From: an uncultured Porphyromonadaceae bacterium
Lineage (GTDB): Bacteria > Bacteroidota > Bacteroidia > Bacteroidales > Muribaculaceae
Direction of reading: 5' to 3'
Assembly (NCBI GenBank): GCA_947175205.1
Contig: CAMWLS010000023.1
Span: 1 to 37,461, forward strand
Length of the DNA: 37,461 nucleotides
Numbering within the stretch: the stretch's first letter is position 1; every line of letters begins with the position of its first letter. Shown one piece after another: positions 16,844 through 24,479 of this stretch. The translations under genes were made by a program, and so were the position numbers. Under the pieces are notes generated by a model, which saw nothing but the letters and a program-made list of their open reading frames with translations, did no database searches and was not told the origin of the DNA.

Positions 16844-18141
16844 TGAATACCAACCCTGACCGCACCCAGGCACCTGCCATACTGCCAAACCCTCCCATAG
16901 TGTTCCCTCATGTACATCAGCTCACGCTGTCTAACGGCGTCACGGTTCACCATCTGGACACTCCCGGACAGGAAATTTCCACCGTCACCATACTCCGCAC
17001 CGGAGGCCGCCTGGATGCCCCCACCACCTCACTGCCGCTGTTTCTGAGCCAGGCCCTGCGTAACGGACACTCTGAGATGGACAGTGCAGCCATGGCTGAC
17101 CTGCTGGACTATAACGGAGTGGAGACTGACGCAGTCATCGGCAGCCACTATACAGGCCTGGCCATGACCGGACTCCCGGAAAACATTATCCATGTACTGC
17201 CGGATATCACACGCTGCCACTTTGACCCCCTGCTGCCTGAGCAGGTCCTGGACTCGCTCACGGGCCAGGCCCTCACCTTACTGGATATGAACCGTAAGAA
17301 ACCCATGTGGTGGGCCTCAAATGATGCCATGATTATGCTCATGGGAAACCCACAGGCACCTCTGGCACGCATTGAGACAGCGGCTGACATAAAGTCCATC
17401 ACGCGCCGGAAACTCATGGACTTTCACATGAGCACCATGAATCCCGCCGGTACTCACATCCTTCTGAGCGGCCGCGTCACTGACTCTCTTCTGGACTCCG
17501 TATCACATCTGTGGGGACAGTTCACCCTTGCGGAAAACGTGGCTCCTGTTTACAAAAACATTGTCCCCATACCCTCGCAGGCAAAGCGCGCCGTGCGCGA
17601 GCGTCCGCTGGAGGGCTCGCTCCAGAGCGCCGTAAACATGGTGGCTCCCATGCCCGGACGTGATTCAGAAGACTATCACATGCTGCGCTTCACCATCACA
17701 GCCCTGGGCGGATACTTCGGGTCCCGCCTGATGCAGAACATCCGCGAGAAAAAAGGCCTGACATACGGCATTGACAGCTCTCTGCTGGGCATGCATGAGG
17801 GAGCCTTCCTCAACATCACCGCACAGTTTAACGCCTCAGCACGCAGCACAGTGCTGGAAGAGATAGACGCCGAGATAAGAAACCTTGCCGTTAATCCCCC
17901 CACGGGAGCTGAGTTGCAGCAGCTCAAAGCCCATCTGGGTTCAGGGCTGCTGAAATGCGTTGACGGCCCCGCAGCCGTAATGGAGACTCACTTCGCACCC
18001 TGGAAGGTGGGTACTCCCCCCGGATACTATCAGCGTCAGCAGCAGGACCTCCACACCCTGAACTCAGACACAATAGCTGAAATGGCGCAGAAATATCTCA
18101 TTCCCGCTAATTATCTCACAGCCGTCTGCATACCCTGTTAA
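16843..18141 (+). CDS. M16-family (insulinase/pitrilysin) protein lacking the zinc motif
   Basis: A 432-residue member of peptidase family M16 with the usual two-domain layout: an N-terminal LSNGVTVHHLDT strand and a C-terminal IREKKGLTYGIDSS containing the R/Y substrate motif near residue 305. The segment where active members carry HxxEH reads PLFLSQALRNG, so zinc binding and catalysis should be lost. Inactive M16 subunits normally pair with an active partner or act as chaperone-like binders. No active M16 gene is visible in this window. There is no signal peptide. It is coupled to kdsB by a one-base overlap and is the last gene before the phosphofructokinase promoter. Confidence 0.88.
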   Translation: MNTNPDRTQAPAILPNPPIVFPHVHQLTLSNGVTVHHLDTPGQEISTVTILRTGGRLDAPTTSLPLFLSQALRNGHSEMDSAAMADLLDYNGVETDAVIGSHYTGLAMTGLPENIIHVLPDITRCHFDPLLPEQVLDSLTGQALTLLDMNRKKPMWWASNDAMIMLMGNPQAPLARIETAADIKSITRRKLMDFHMSTMNPAGTHILLSGRVTDSLLDSVSHLWGQFTLAENVAPVYKNIVPIPSQAKRAVRERPLEGSLQSAVNMVAPMPGRDSEDYHMLRFTITALGGYFGSRLMQNIREKKGLTYGIDSSLLGMHEGAFLNITAQFNASARSTVLEEIDAEIRNLAVNPPTGAELQQLKAHLGSGLLKCVDGPAAVMETHFAPWKVGTPPGYYQRQQQDLHTLNSDTIAEMAQKYLIPANYLTAVCIPC

Positions 18142-18157
18142 GAAAATTTAATACATA

Positions 18158-18186
18158 AACTTCACCTCCTGTTTAACATTGAAGTT
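18158..18186. promoter_or_regulatory. Inverted repeat touching the -33 element of the phosphofructokinase promoter
   Basis: AACTTCA (18158-18164) and TGAAGTT (18180-18186) are perfect 7-base inverted arms separated by 15 bases. The right arm covers part of the -33 TTG (18185-18187). It could be an operator, or only a weak hairpin after the M16 gene; there is no T run, so it is not an obvious terminator. Confidence 0.35.
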
Positions 18187-18215
18187 GAGATTTACACATT
18201 TTTTTACGAACTTTG
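18185..18215 (+). promoter_or_regulatory. Promoter of the PPi-phosphofructokinase gene
   Basis: TTG at 18185-18187, a 20-base spacer, then GAACTTTG at 18208-18215, which matches TAnnTTTG except for the first base. Predicted transcription starts near 18221, giving a leader of about 60 bases before ATG 18279. Confidence 0.6.
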
Positions 18216-18278
18216 CAGCCGTTGTATCATATACCACAAACTGAATCTTATAAACATCCGATAAAATCAATTAACAAG

Positions 18279-19925
18279 ATGAAAAAGAGTGCTTTGCAGA
18301 AAGCCCGCGCCACTTACCAGCCCAAGCTGCCCATAGTTCTCACCGGTGCAGTAAAGATGGTGGAAGGACGCCCCACTGAGTCTGCCGCTGACCATCAGGC
18401 CATACATGACCTGTTCCCCAACACTTACGGCATGCCTGAAATACGTTTTGAAAAGAACAATGCTCCCGTTCAGGGTCGTCCCCTCAATGTGGGCGTAATC
18501 CTTTCCGGCGGTCAGGCCCCCGGCGGACACAACGTTATAAGCGGCCTTTTTGACGGCATCAAGCGTATTCACCGTGACAGCCGCCTCTTTGGCTTCATCA
18601 TGGGTCCCGGCGGATTCGTTGACCACAATTACATTGAACTCACCGCTCCCATCATTGACGAGTACCGCAACACAGGCGGCTTTGACATCATTGGTTCAGG
18701 CCGTACCAAGCTGGAAAAGAAAGAACAGTTTGACCGCGGTCTGGAAATCCTCAAAGAACTGGGTATCACCGCACTGGTAATCATTGGTGGTGATGACTCC
18801 AATACCAATGCCGCCGTACTGGCTGAATACTACAAGAGCATCAATGCCGGCGTTCAGGTTATAGGCTGCCCCAAGACCATTGACGGTGACCTCAAGAATG
18901 ACATGATTGAAGCTTCCTTCGGCTTTGACACCGCCACCAAGGTTTACTCTGAAGTAATCGGTAACATACAGCGTGACTGTAACTCTGCCAAGAAATACTG
19001 GCACTTCATCAAGCTCATGGGCCGTTCAGCAAGCCACATTGCTCTGGAGTGCGCACTCCAGACCCAGCCCAACATCTGCATAATCTCAGAAGAAGTTGAG
19101 GCCAAGAACCAGACACTTAATGACGTAGTGGATTATATAGCAGGCGTTGTCGCTGCCCGCGCTGAGGAAGGCAACAACTTCGGTACCGTCCTGGTTCCTG
19201 AAGGCCTCATAGAGTTCATCCCCGCCATGAAGAAGCTCATTGCCGAGCTCAATGACCTCCTGGCTGCAACTGCTGACTTCACACAGAAGACTCCCGCTGA
19301 ACAGCGCGCCTTTGTACTCTCACATCTGAGCGCTGAGAACGCCGCCATCTTTGAGTCACTTCCTGAAGGCGTGGCTCGCCAGCTCACCCTGGACCGTGAC
19401 CCCCACGGTAACGTCCAGGTTTCTCTCATTGAAACAGAAAAGCTCCTCAGCGAAATGGTGGGCAAGCGCCTGGCTCAGATGAAGGAAGAAGGTAAATACG
19501 TGGGCAAATTTGCCGCACTCCACCACTTCTTTGGTTACGAAGGCCGCTGCGCTGACCCCTCTAACTTTGATGCTGATTACTGCTACGCCTTAGGTTTCAA
19601 CGCCGCTTGCCTCATCAATTCAGGCGTTACCGGTTACCTCTCATCAGTCCGTAACCTGGTTAAGCCCTCTGTTCAGTGGATTGCCGGTGGTGTACCCATC
19701 ACCATGCTCATGAACATGGAACGCCGCAACGGTGAACTCAAGCCCGTAATACAGAAAGCTCTGGTACGCCTTGACGGAGCTCCCTTCCTCAAGTATGCCG
19801 CCCAGCGCGACCAGTGGGCACACAACACATGCTACATCTACCCCGGCCCCATACAGTACTTTGGCCCGGCAGAAGTATGTGACCAGCCCACACTCACACT
19901 CCGTTACGAGCACACAGGCAAATAA
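18279..19925 (+). CDS. pfp: Diphosphate--fructose-6-phosphate 1-phosphotransferase (PPi-PFK, long form)
   Basis: This enzyme reversibly phosphorylates fructose-6-P using pyrophosphate in glycolysis and gluconeogenesis. The 548-residue protein is of the long clade shared by Bacteroidota, spirochaetes and plants. Visible motifs are [12 protein letters not shown] at 74-85, [12 protein letters not shown] at 168-179, whose Asp after GGD is the residue associated with PPi rather than ATP use, and [11 protein letters not shown] at 198-208 with the catalytic Asp202. [10 protein letters not shown] segment follows. ATG 18279 is chosen over the longer frame from 18213, which would start upstream of the likely transcription start. 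It has its own promoter and a strong terminator, so it is probably a single-gene unit. Codon use looks like that of a highly expressed gene. Confidence 0.96.
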   Translation: MKKSALQKARATYQPKLPIVLTGAVKMVEGRPTESAADHQAIHDLFPNTYGMPEIRFEKNNAPVQGRPLNVGVILSGGQAPGGHNVISGLFDGIKRIHRDSRLFGFIMGPGGFVDHNYIELTAPIIDEYRNTGGFDIIGSGRTKLEKKEQFDRGLEILKELGITALVIIGGDDSNTNAAVLAEYYKSINAGVQVIGCPKTIDGDLKNDMIEASFGFDTATKVYSEVIGNIQRDCNSAKKYWHFIKLMGRSASHIALECALQTQPNICIISEEVEAKNQTLNDVVDYIAGVVAARAEEGNNFGTVLVPEGLIEFIPAMKKLIAELNDLLAATADFTQKTPAEQRAFVLSHLSAENAAIFESLPEGVARQLTLDRDPHGNVQVSLIETEKLLSEMVGKRLAQMKEEGKYVGKFAALHHFFGYEGRCADPSNFDADYCYALGFNAACLINSGVTGYLSSVRNLVKPSVQWIAGGVPITMLMNMERRNGELKPVIQKALVRLDGAPFLKYAAQRDQWAHNTCYIYPGPIQYFGPAEVCDQPTLTLRYEHTGK

Positions 19926-20011
19926 CACCGTATCTTCAGGTACCCCCGTACCTCCTGATAACTGACGGACACAGTAAGGCCCGTCATTCATAACCCTAAC
20001 TTACAGCTTGC

Positions 20012-20053
20012 AAGAGGGCGCATCAAAATGCAAAATTTTGATGCGCCCTCTTT
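20012..20053 (+). terminator. 18-bp intrinsic terminator after the PPi-phosphofructokinase gene
   Basis: Bases 20012-20029 and 20035-20052 are perfectly complementary over 18 pairs around a five-base loop. The arms hold a GC-rich half (GAGGGCGCA) and an AT-rich half (TCAAAAT). Only a short TTT follows. The AT-rich core is shared with the hairpin at 22332-22373. Confidence 0.82.
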
Positions 20054-20069
20054 AGGTGTATAAGAACAG

Positions 20070-20275
20070 GTCAGATGCTAAATCATCCATTCTCACCATA
20101 CCTCAGACCTATCCTCCATCTCACCTCGCGCCTCTCACCGCTGCCTCGCGCCTAACCCATCCATCCCTCTCCTCATCATCCCTCACCTCTCACATCACTG
20201 CTTACCCTCTCACCCCTCTACTCTCTCCTCTCTCCGCTGCCTCAGCTCCCACTGTGCGGCACTTCTCCTTACACT
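20070..20275 (+). other. Pyrimidine-rich low-complexity tract upstream of the WG-repeat gene
   Basis: For about 200 bases the plus strand is overwhelmingly C and T, made of degenerate CTCTCAC-like heptamers and a repeated CCTCGCGCC. No credible gene or RNA is visible. An open frame crosses it (20056-20523) but encodes only Ser/Pro/Leu/Thr repeats. The rest of the 473-base gap 19926-20398 holds the terminator, two small hairpins (19936-19956 and 19962-19985) and the promoter at 20301-20330. Confidence 0.7.
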
Positions 20276-20300
20276 ATCTATCTTTTTATAAACTTTTATT

Positions 20301-20330
20301 TTGTTTTATGGCTGATGTGCAGTATTTTTG
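20301..20330 (+). promoter_or_regulatory. Promoter of the WG-repeat protein gene
   Basis: TTG at 20301-20303 within a T-rich run, a 19-base spacer, and TATTTTTG at 20323-20330, followed by C. The leader to ATG 20399 would be about 60 bases. Confidence 0.68.
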
Positions 20331-20398
20331 CAACAATAACTTAGAGCCTGTTAACTCACCTTTTTATACGACAAGGCCTAATAACCGCATACAACGCC

Positions 20399-22114
20399 AT
20401 GAAAAAACTACTCCTACTCCTCTCAGTAATCATCACCGCGGCCTCCTTACAGGCTCAGACCATTATACTACAGGCAAAAAAAGACCCTGTAACAAAAAAA
20501 TACGGCTACGAGAACGTGGGTGACAAGCAATACTGGTGGGCGGAAGCTCACAAATTAGGCTCAAAAAAAGCTGAACTAAATAATGATCACCGCACGGAAT
20601 GGGTAATCTCTCCTCAATATGACAAGGCCGCCAAGGAGTTCTCTGAGGGCCTGGCCGCTGTGGAGATAAACGGCAAGGTTGGTTTCATTGACCGCTTTAA
20701 CCGCTTTGTCATTGAGCCGGAATTTGAGCCTATGGATGATCTCCAGGGCTTCCGATACGGCATGGCGGCGGTTAAAAAAGACGGCAAATACGGCTTCATT
20801 GACAAGCGCGGCATATTTGTTTTCAAGCCACAGTTTGATAAGGCGGAGAATTACGGCACTGACCTGCTGGCCGTCATCAAGGTGGGTAACAAGTTCGGAT
20901 GCATTGACCTGCTGGGTGACACTGTAGTTGTGCCCTCGCAGCTGGCCAAGGAAATCATGAAAACCGTCCCTATAAAGAACAAGCCTTACAATGAAGCAAA
21001 AAAAATAGCCAAGCAGCGCCTCCAGGAGGGATATTACACTGACTTCCTCACAAGCATTTATGAGAGTGAGGATTATGCTAACACTAACATGTCACAGGCT
21101 GAATATAATCCCGTAAGAAAAGGGACACCTGAAGTCAGCACCGGCACTGTGACACCCATAGCTGACGGCTACTTCCTCTGGACAGCGGATGACAAGAAAG
21201 GCATAGTGGACTCTTACGGCCGCGTAATAATTCCGGCACAGTATAAATCCATAAAATACCAGCCTGCTGAGCACATCTTTGTTGTGGAAGAAAGCGAGAA
21301 GCACGGCGGACGCGCACAGGTAGGACTTATGAATCGTTCGGGAGGCTGGATCATTCCCGGTGTCTTTGAGTCTGTCACAGACTTTAAAAACGGCATTGCC
21401 ACCGCCACCGTAGCACCACACACCACCAAGCTGAACGCTGACGGCCTGGTGGAGGACTCTTTCATTGAAGACATGCTCCGTTACAGCGCTGATGAAGAAG
21501 ACACCTATTACACTGAACGCCTCATTGGCATCTGGCCCACATGCGCCGCCGCACACAACAACATGGGCATATATTATGCCTCATCCAAGGACGACCTCAA
21601 GCACGCCATTAACCACTTTGTGGTGGCTCACCGCCTTGACCCGGACAATGAGGATTATAAAGCTAATATGAAAGCAGCCAAGTCAGAACGTAACGGACGC
21701 CGCTGGAACCGCGTGCTAAACGGTCTTCAGATTGCCGCGGCCGTCATCAGCGTAGGCGCCGTCACTTACAGTGCCATCTCCGGTAACACCGCCATGGCGT
21801 CTTCAAGCTTCTCAGCCGGCGGTAGCTCCTATGGCAACTCTGACTACTCCAGCCCAAGAGCATCCGGTTCATCTTCATCCGGCTCATCTAAAAACAGCGG
21901 CTCCGATGCCAAACAGCCCAACTACTCCGCCATCAAAACCCTCACCACATCCTATGACCGTTATGAGTCCATGGTTATTGACTGCAACATTAACCCGGAG
22001 AAACACAAATCCGGTGATAAGCGTGAGTACCAGCAAAAAATGCGCGAGATACGCAAAAAACTGGAAAACATGAACGCCCCGCACATTTACCACTCACCCC
22101 ACGAAGACAACTAA
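20399..22114 (+). CDS. Secreted WG-repeat protein with TPR-like and membrane segments
   Basis: A 571-residue protein. Residues 1-19 are a signal peptide (MKKLLLLLSVIITAASLQA). At least five WG/KWG-type beta repeats follow, with cores GKVGFIDRFNRFVIEPEFE, GKYGFIDKRG, NKFGCIDLLGD, KKGIVDSYGRVIIPAQY and QVGLMNRSGGWIIPGVFE. Around residues 375-425 a TPR-like unit (AHNNMGIYYASSKDDLKHA, then FVVAHRLDPDN) appears, then a hydrophobic helix (LQIAAAVISVGAVTYSAIS), a Ser/Gly-rich linker and a charged coiled-coil-like tail. WG repeats are common surface or periplasmic binding modules, but the ligand is unknown. It has its own promoter and is followed by nonamer repeats. Confidence 0.87.
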   Translation: MKKLLLLLSVIITAASLQAQTIILQAKKDPVTKKYGYENVGDKQYWWAEAHKLGSKKAELNNDHRTEWVISPQYDKAAKEFSEGLAAVEINGKVGFIDRFNRFVIEPEFEPMDDLQGFRYGMAAVKKDGKYGFIDKRGIFVFKPQFDKAENYGTDLLAVIKVGNKFGCIDLLGDTVVVPSQLAKEIMKTVPIKNKPYNEAKKIAKQRLQEGYYTDFLTSIYESEDYANTNMSQAEYNPVRKGTPEVSTGTVTPIADGYFLWTADDKKGIVDSYGRVIIPAQYKSIKYQPAEHIFVVEESEKHGGRAQVGLMNRSGGWIIPGVFESVTDFKNGIATATVAPHTTKLNADGLVEDSFIEDMLRYSADEEDTYYTERLIGIWPTCAAAHNNMGIYYASSKDDLKHAINHFVVAHRLDPDNEDYKANMKAAKSERNGRRWNRVLNGLQIAAAVISVGAVTYSAISGNTAMASSSFSAGGSSYGNSDYSSPRASGSSSSGSSKNSGSDAKQPNYSAIKTLTTSYDRYESMVIDCNINPEKHKSGDKREYQQKMREIRKKLENMNAPHIYHSPHEDN

Positions 22115-22131
22115 CTCCCCCCACACCAACT

Positions 22132-22170
22132 TATAAATCATATAAGACATATAAGTCATATAAGTCATAT
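22132..22170 (+). repeat. Nonamer direct repeats, consensus TATAAGTCA
   Basis: Four consecutive 9-base units (22132-22140 to 22159-22167: TATAAATCA, TATAAGACA, TATAAGTCA, TATAAGTCA) followed by TAT. They lie between the WG-repeat gene and the tRNA promoter. The same TATAAGTCA word occurs once at 25789-25797, beside the decamer array. Confidence 0.8.
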
Positions 22171-22210
22171 TACCCGCACCACCCCCCTCAAAAAAAATTT
22201 CAAGAAACAC

Positions 22211-22241
22211 TTGCACGGGTAAAAACCTTTGCTTATCTTTG
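22211..22241 (+). promoter_or_regulatory. Promoter of the tRNA-Met gene
   Basis: TTG at 22211-22213, a 20-base spacer and TATCTTTG at 22234-22241, followed by C: a full consensus match. The tRNA begins 12 bases after the -7 box. Confidence 0.82.
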
Positions 22242-22252
22242 CACTCGCAAAA

Positions 22253-22326
22253 GGCGGGATAGCTCAGTTGGTTAGAGCGTCGGATTCATAACCCGGAGGT
22301 CTCGAGTTCAATTCTCGATCCCGCTA
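22253..22326 (+). tRNA. tRNA-Met (anticodon CAT), probably elongator
   Basis: A complete cloverleaf without encoded CCA: acceptor GGCGGGA/TCCCGCT (the first pair is G-U), D-stem GCTC/GAGC, anticodon stem TCGGA/CCCGG with loop TTCATAA (an A-C closing pair), and T-stem TCGAG/CTCGA with loop TTCAATT. CAT can also be a lysidine-modified tRNA-Ile. An initiator is unlikely because position 1 pairs with 72 rather than showing the usual mismatch. It is a single-gene unit with its own promoter and terminator. Confidence 0.93.
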
Positions 22327-22331
22327 CACGC

Positions 22332-22380
22332 TTAAAGCGGTGATTCAAAATGAAAATTTTGACACCGCTTTAATTTTTTA
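22332..22380 (+). terminator. Intrinsic terminator of tRNA-Met
   Basis: TTAAAGCGGTG (22332-22342) pairs with CACCGCTTTAA (22363-22373). After a two-base bulge, TCAAAA (22345-22350) pairs with TTTTGA (22357-22362). A run of six T follows from 22374. The inner core resembles the hairpin after the phosphofructokinase gene. Confidence 0.88.
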
Positions 22381-22399
22381 CTTCATACAGCCCTCACTG

Positions 22400-23221
22400 A
22401 TGATTATCCACAACATCACCTCACTTGACACACCGGAGCTGCGCCCATACGCCGCTCTCACTGAGGCACAGCTGCGCAGCCGCCTGTGCCCTGAAAGCGC
22501 TCTGATTATTGTGGAAAGTCCCAAGGTCATAAACACCGCACTGGACGCAGGATACACCCCCGTCTCCATGCTCTGTGAACGCCGCCACATCACAGCTGAC
22601 GCCGCAGACATCCTCAGCCGTTGTCCCGCTGATATGCCGGTGTATACGGGGGAAAGAGAGCTTCTGGCCTCCCTGACGGGCTATACCCTCACCCGCGGCG
22701 TCCTCTGCGCCATGCGCCAGCCTCTGCCCCTGACGGCTGAGCAGGTATGCGCCGGAACCACACGCATCTGTATTCTGGACGGCGTATGTGACACCACCAA
22801 TATAGGAGCCATTTTCCGCAGTGCCGCCGCCCTGGGTGTTGACGGCGTACTCCTCACCCCGCAGTCTTGCCACCCATTTAACCGTCGTTGCATACGCGTC
22901 AGCATGGGAACCGTGTTCCGTATTCCATGGGCCTTCCTTGACGGTCCGGTCAGCAGCGTCCACCGTTACGGCTTCAGCACCGCAGCGCTGGCACTTACCC
23001 GTAAGTCCGTCTCCCTTGACCACCCGGAGCTCAAGCGGCAGCCCCGCCTTGCCATGGTCTTCGGCACTGAAGGTGACGGCCTTAATCCGGCAGTAATAGA
23101 AAGCTGCACTTACACTGTCCGTATCCCCATGTTCCGTAACGTTGACTCACTGAACGTGGCCGCCGCCGCTGCCATAACCATGTGGGAACTACGCGACACT
23201 CACAAAAGCCCGGTCCAATGA
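22400..23221 (+). CDS. SpoU/TrmH-family RNA 2'-O-methyltransferase
   Basis: A 273-residue SPOUT methyltransferase. An N-terminal substrate-binding region (about 1-115) precedes the knotted catalytic domain with the three SpoU motifs: NIGAIFRSAAALG (Asn134, Arg140), VFGTEGDGL, and IPMFRNVDSLNVAAAAAI. It methylates a ribose 2'-OH in rRNA or tRNA using S-adenosylmethionine; the target is not evident. I choose ATG 22400 because the longer frame starts inside the tRNA terminator. Its stop overlaps the next start by four bases (ATGA). No promoter box was found between the terminator and the start, so some readthrough from the tRNA unit is possible. Confidence 0.92.
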   Translation: MIIHNITSLDTPELRPYAALTEAQLRSRLCPESALIIVESPKVINTALDAGYTPVSMLCERRHITADAADILSRCPADMPVYTGERELLASLTGYTLTRGVLCAMRQPLPLTAEQVCAGTTRICILDGVCDTTNIGAIFRSAAALGVDGVLLTPQSCHPFNRRCIRVSMGTVFRIPWAFLDGPVSSVHRYGFSTAALALTRKSVSLDHPELKRQPRLAMVFGTEGDGLNPAVIESCTYTVRIPMFRNVDSLNVAAAAAITMWELRDTHKSPVQ

Positions 23222-24369
23222 AAAACGTATATCTCTTTTTCCCTGAGAACGACCTCGCTCTGGCGGCCGACAACGCAAATTACACACCCCCGGCCGCCGC
23301 TACAGCCCTGCACGTCAGCGGTGAGATGCTCCCCCTCTGGTACGGCAACCCCGGTGATATGGTCATCTGCAACGGCGTGAATGACTGCTGGCTGTCCACG
23401 CTTGAACAAAAACTCGGAGTGGCAGTCACACCTTATGACTTCACCTACACTCCTGACATGGTAGCAGCCCCCTGGGGATGGTCTGCCGCCTCACGCAAGA
23501 TTTACCGCTGCGCTGGCTTCCCAGACTCGGCGCTGCCGTCTGATGAGACTCTCAGAGAATACCGCGCACTCTCACACCGCCGTACAGCAATTGAAATATG
23601 TGACACTCTGGCGGCTCTCCTCCCCTTCAGCATCCTTCCGCCCGGCCGGGAAACATCAGACATTAAAGAAGTTCTGGACATGTACCGTGCATGCGGCGGC
23701 CGTGTGATGGTAAAACTCCCCTGGTCATCCTCAGGACGCGGCACCATACCCTTTGAAAACACCACTGAAGAGACACTCATAAAACAGTGCGCCCCCATCA
23801 TCAGGCGCAACGGCTCCGTAATCATAGAGCCCGTTTATGAACGCCTCGTTGACTTTGCCATGATATACCGCCTGAAAGAAGACGGCGCTGCACAGTATCA
23901 GGGTTTATCCGTCTTTACGGTAAATTCGCATCAGGGTTATGAGAACGGCATACTCGCCCCGGAATCCGCACTGCGTGAGATAATCACCGCCCACTACCCC
24001 GCTGACCACCTTGAGAGTGTCCGTCAGGCACTGGGCACGGCCCTCTCCACCTGTCTTGGTAAACGCTACACAGGACTTCTGGGGGTGGATATGTTTGTGG
24101 CCCTCATTCCTGCTGACAACACTCCTGTGCTGCATGCAGTGGTGGAAATAAACCTGCGCATGAGCATGGGCATGCTCTGTTCCGGCTTTTACAACCGCTA
24201 CGTTTCTGAAGGTCTGACCGGTACCTTCAGAGTCTGCCCCTCACCGCTGGCACCGCCGGAGCAGTACACCTGCACCAACTCTCGCATAAGCTCCGGATGC
24301 CTGCATCTCACACCTCCGGGCAACCCTCTCACCTTTATTGCTGACTTCAGAGACCACTCTGCTTCTTAA
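23218..24369 (+). CDS. Uncharacterised ATP-grasp-like protein
   Basis: A 383-residue cytoplasmic protein I do not recognise as any named enzyme. It opens with VYLFFPENDLALAAD, and near residue 160 has RVMVKLPWSSSGRGT, which looks like the lysine and glycine-rich loop of an ATP-grasp fold. Later come GSVIIEPVYERLVDFA and, around residue 310, HAVVEINLRMSMGML, resembling the Glu-x-Asn Mg-ATP ligands. These suggest an ATP-dependent carboxylate-amine or similar ligase; the substrate is unknown. ATG 23218 overlaps the methyltransferase stop in an ATGA arrangement, so the two are probably translated together. An AT-rich inverted repeat (24387-24393 with 24404-24410) after the stop may end the transcript. 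Confidence 0.78.
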   Translation: MKNVYLFFPENDLALAADNANYTPPAAATALHVSGEMLPLWYGNPGDMVICNGVNDCWLSTLEQKLGVAVTPYDFTYTPDMVAAPWGWSAASRKIYRCAGFPDSALPSDETLREYRALSHRRTAIEICDTLAALLPFSILPPGRETSDIKEVLDMYRACGGRVMVKLPWSSSGRGTIPFENTTEETLIKQCAPIIRRNGSVIIEPVYERLVDFAMIYRLKEDGAAQYQGLSVFTVNSHQGYENGILAPESALREIITAHYPADHLESVRQALGTALSTCLGKRYTGLLGVDMFVALIPADNTPVLHAVVEINLRMSMGMLCSGFYNRYVSEGLTGTFRVCPSPLAPPEQYTCTNSRISSGCLHLTPPGNPLTFIADFRDHSAS

Positions 24370-24428
24370 AAATATTTAAATTTATCATATATCATTCCCT
24401 CACGATATATTATTACACATAAGTTTTA

Positions 24429-24436
24429 TACCTTTG
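24429..24436 (+). promoter_or_regulatory. -7 box for bamD-rpoZ
   Basis: TACCTTTG fits the consensus and would give a leader of about 40 bases to ATG 24480. The expected -33 region is AT-rich without a TTG. Confidence 0.55.
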
Positions 24437-24479
24437 TTGATTGAAAAGGGGTCTATGCGCCTTGTAAACTGATACATTC

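Noticed and set aside
20056-20523. 155-codon open frame on the plus strand
   Set aside because: It runs through the pyrimidine-rich tract and into the WG-repeat gene in another frame; Ser/Pro/Leu/Thr low complexity only.
22421-23023. 200-codon open frame opposite the SpoU methyltransferase gene
   Set aside because: Shadow of a real gene.
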